Source of the DNA: Spirosoma sp. KCTC 42546
GTDB lineage: Bacteria; Bacteroidota; Bacteroidia; Cytophagales; Spirosomataceae
Direction of reading: 5' to 3'
Assembly: GCF_006965485.1 (NCBI RefSeq)
Contig: NZ_CP041360.1
Span: forward strand, 7,358,501-7,422,500
Length of the DNA stretch: 64,000 nucleotides
Shown one piece after another: positions 63,655-64,000 of this stretch; positions within the stretch are counted from its first letter, which is position 1; each line of letters starts with the position of its first letter. Position numbers and translations under genes: made by a program. Under the pieces are notes generated by a model. The model worked only from the letters and a program-made list of their open reading frames with translations. It was not told the DNA's origin and searched no databases.

Positions 63655-64000
63655 TTAGTTCTGTTTTTCAAAAATTTGCTGAATCCGGCCAATCTCGTCA
63701 ACGTACATCGTTTTCTTTCGAGTGCCGAAATAGAGCGTATTTTCAATCACCTTCTTGCCCTCCCAAACCAGCTTTACTTTACCCTTATCCAGCTCATCGC
63801 GACATAAAAAGTCCGGGATGATGGAAAAGCCTTTCCCATCGCTCAAACAACGTACAATAGAGCAGATATTCGGCACAATATAGTTGGGTTTAAAATCGGG
63901 ATGTCGGTTAAAATTCAGGTTCCAGAATTTTTTTAGATTATCCATGTCGGCAGCCGTACTATACCACAGTTGCTCTTTTAGCCAGCTTTCGGCCTCATTT
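63655..64000 (-). CDS. LysR-type regulator, C-terminal part (runs off the window)
   Basis: The last ~114 residues are visible: FNRHPDFKPNYIVPN, CLSDGKGFSIIPDFLCRDEL, DKGKVKLVWEG, ending GRIQQIFEKQN. The GxGFSIIPDFL box and the following short strand pair are the end of a LysR substrate-binding domain. The frame continues beyond position 64000, where the HTH should be. Confidence 0.85.
   Translation of the reverse strand, partial: NEAESWLKEQLWYSTAADMDNLKKFWNLNFNRHPDFKPNYIVPNICSIVRCLSDGKGFSIIPDFLCRDELDKGKVKLVWEGKKVIENTLYFGTRKKTMYVDEIGRIQQIFEKQN

Noticed and set aside
1-64000. CRISPR arrays, rRNA and complete tRNA genes
   Set aside because: No regularly spaced repeats, no rRNA-like stretch and no complete tRNA cloverleaf were seen; only the tRNA-Asn 3' fragment is present.

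Overview
The window looks like a Bacteroidota chromosome of the Cytophagales, probably Spirosoma-like. This is an inference from protein families: a DUF4249 lipoprotein, large secreted Ig-like repeat proteins, HemJ, a Bacteroidota-type tyrosine integrase, and a 3' tRNA-Asn end without an encoded CCA. No rRNA or species marker is present.

Positions 1 to about 38.1 kb read as the right-hand part of an integrative conjugative element. Its backbone genes are a VirD4/TraG coupling ATPase (277-2082), a MobF relaxase-helicase (7289-10054), a RadC/primase-like/excisionase-like/serine recombinase block (10.5-15 kb) and a tyrosine integrase with small HTH genes (36.0-37.9 kb). Next to the integrase is a 3' tRNA-Asn fragment (38056-38102), the expected scar of integration into a tRNA gene. 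An intact tRNA-Asn should lie left of position 1.

Cargo sits between the backbone genes. It comprises (i) a short peptide, an ATP-grasp ligase and a C39-like cysteine peptidase (2294-3972), a possible RiPP cluster; (ii) a degraded IS630 and an alpha/beta-hydrolase-GNAT fusion; (iii) a minus-strand two-component and membrane-protein operon (15.2-20.8 kb); (iv) IS3 and IS110 debris; (v) a five-gene operon (23342-30119) matching the predicted GTPase-centred conflict systems (GASH, two DO-GTPases, GAP1, nucleosidase effector), in which the GAP1-like protein and the nucleosidase end in the same adaptor-like domain; (vi) a DUF4143 ATPase behind a promoter-like palindrome; (vii) a radical SAM/SPASM enzyme with an overlapping 61-residue candidate precursor; and (viii) an HExxH protein paired with an EACC1-like small protein.

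Right of the scar lies a decayed XRE gene, then an AT-rich, translationally coupled five-gene operon (38897-46032) encoding a SIS-HAD fusion, a phosphoribosyltransferase-like protein, an ORC/CDC6-like P-loop ATPase, a Rossmann-like protein of unknown role and a PfkB kinase. This is the best candidate here for an undescribed system. It joins sugar-phosphate and PRPP-type enzymes to a sensor-like ATPase. A small serine resolvase follows.

From about 47 kb the content is mostly chromosomal and cell-envelope related: two secreted Ig-like repeat proteins (752 and 1447 aa), a DUF5694 protein, an outer-membrane barrel, DUF1737 and DUF4249 proteins, small membrane proteins, HemJ, a conserved 600-residue protein and the end of a LysR regulator. 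Long near-perfect hairpins separate several gene groups. All assignments come from reading motifs by eye; no database search was possible.
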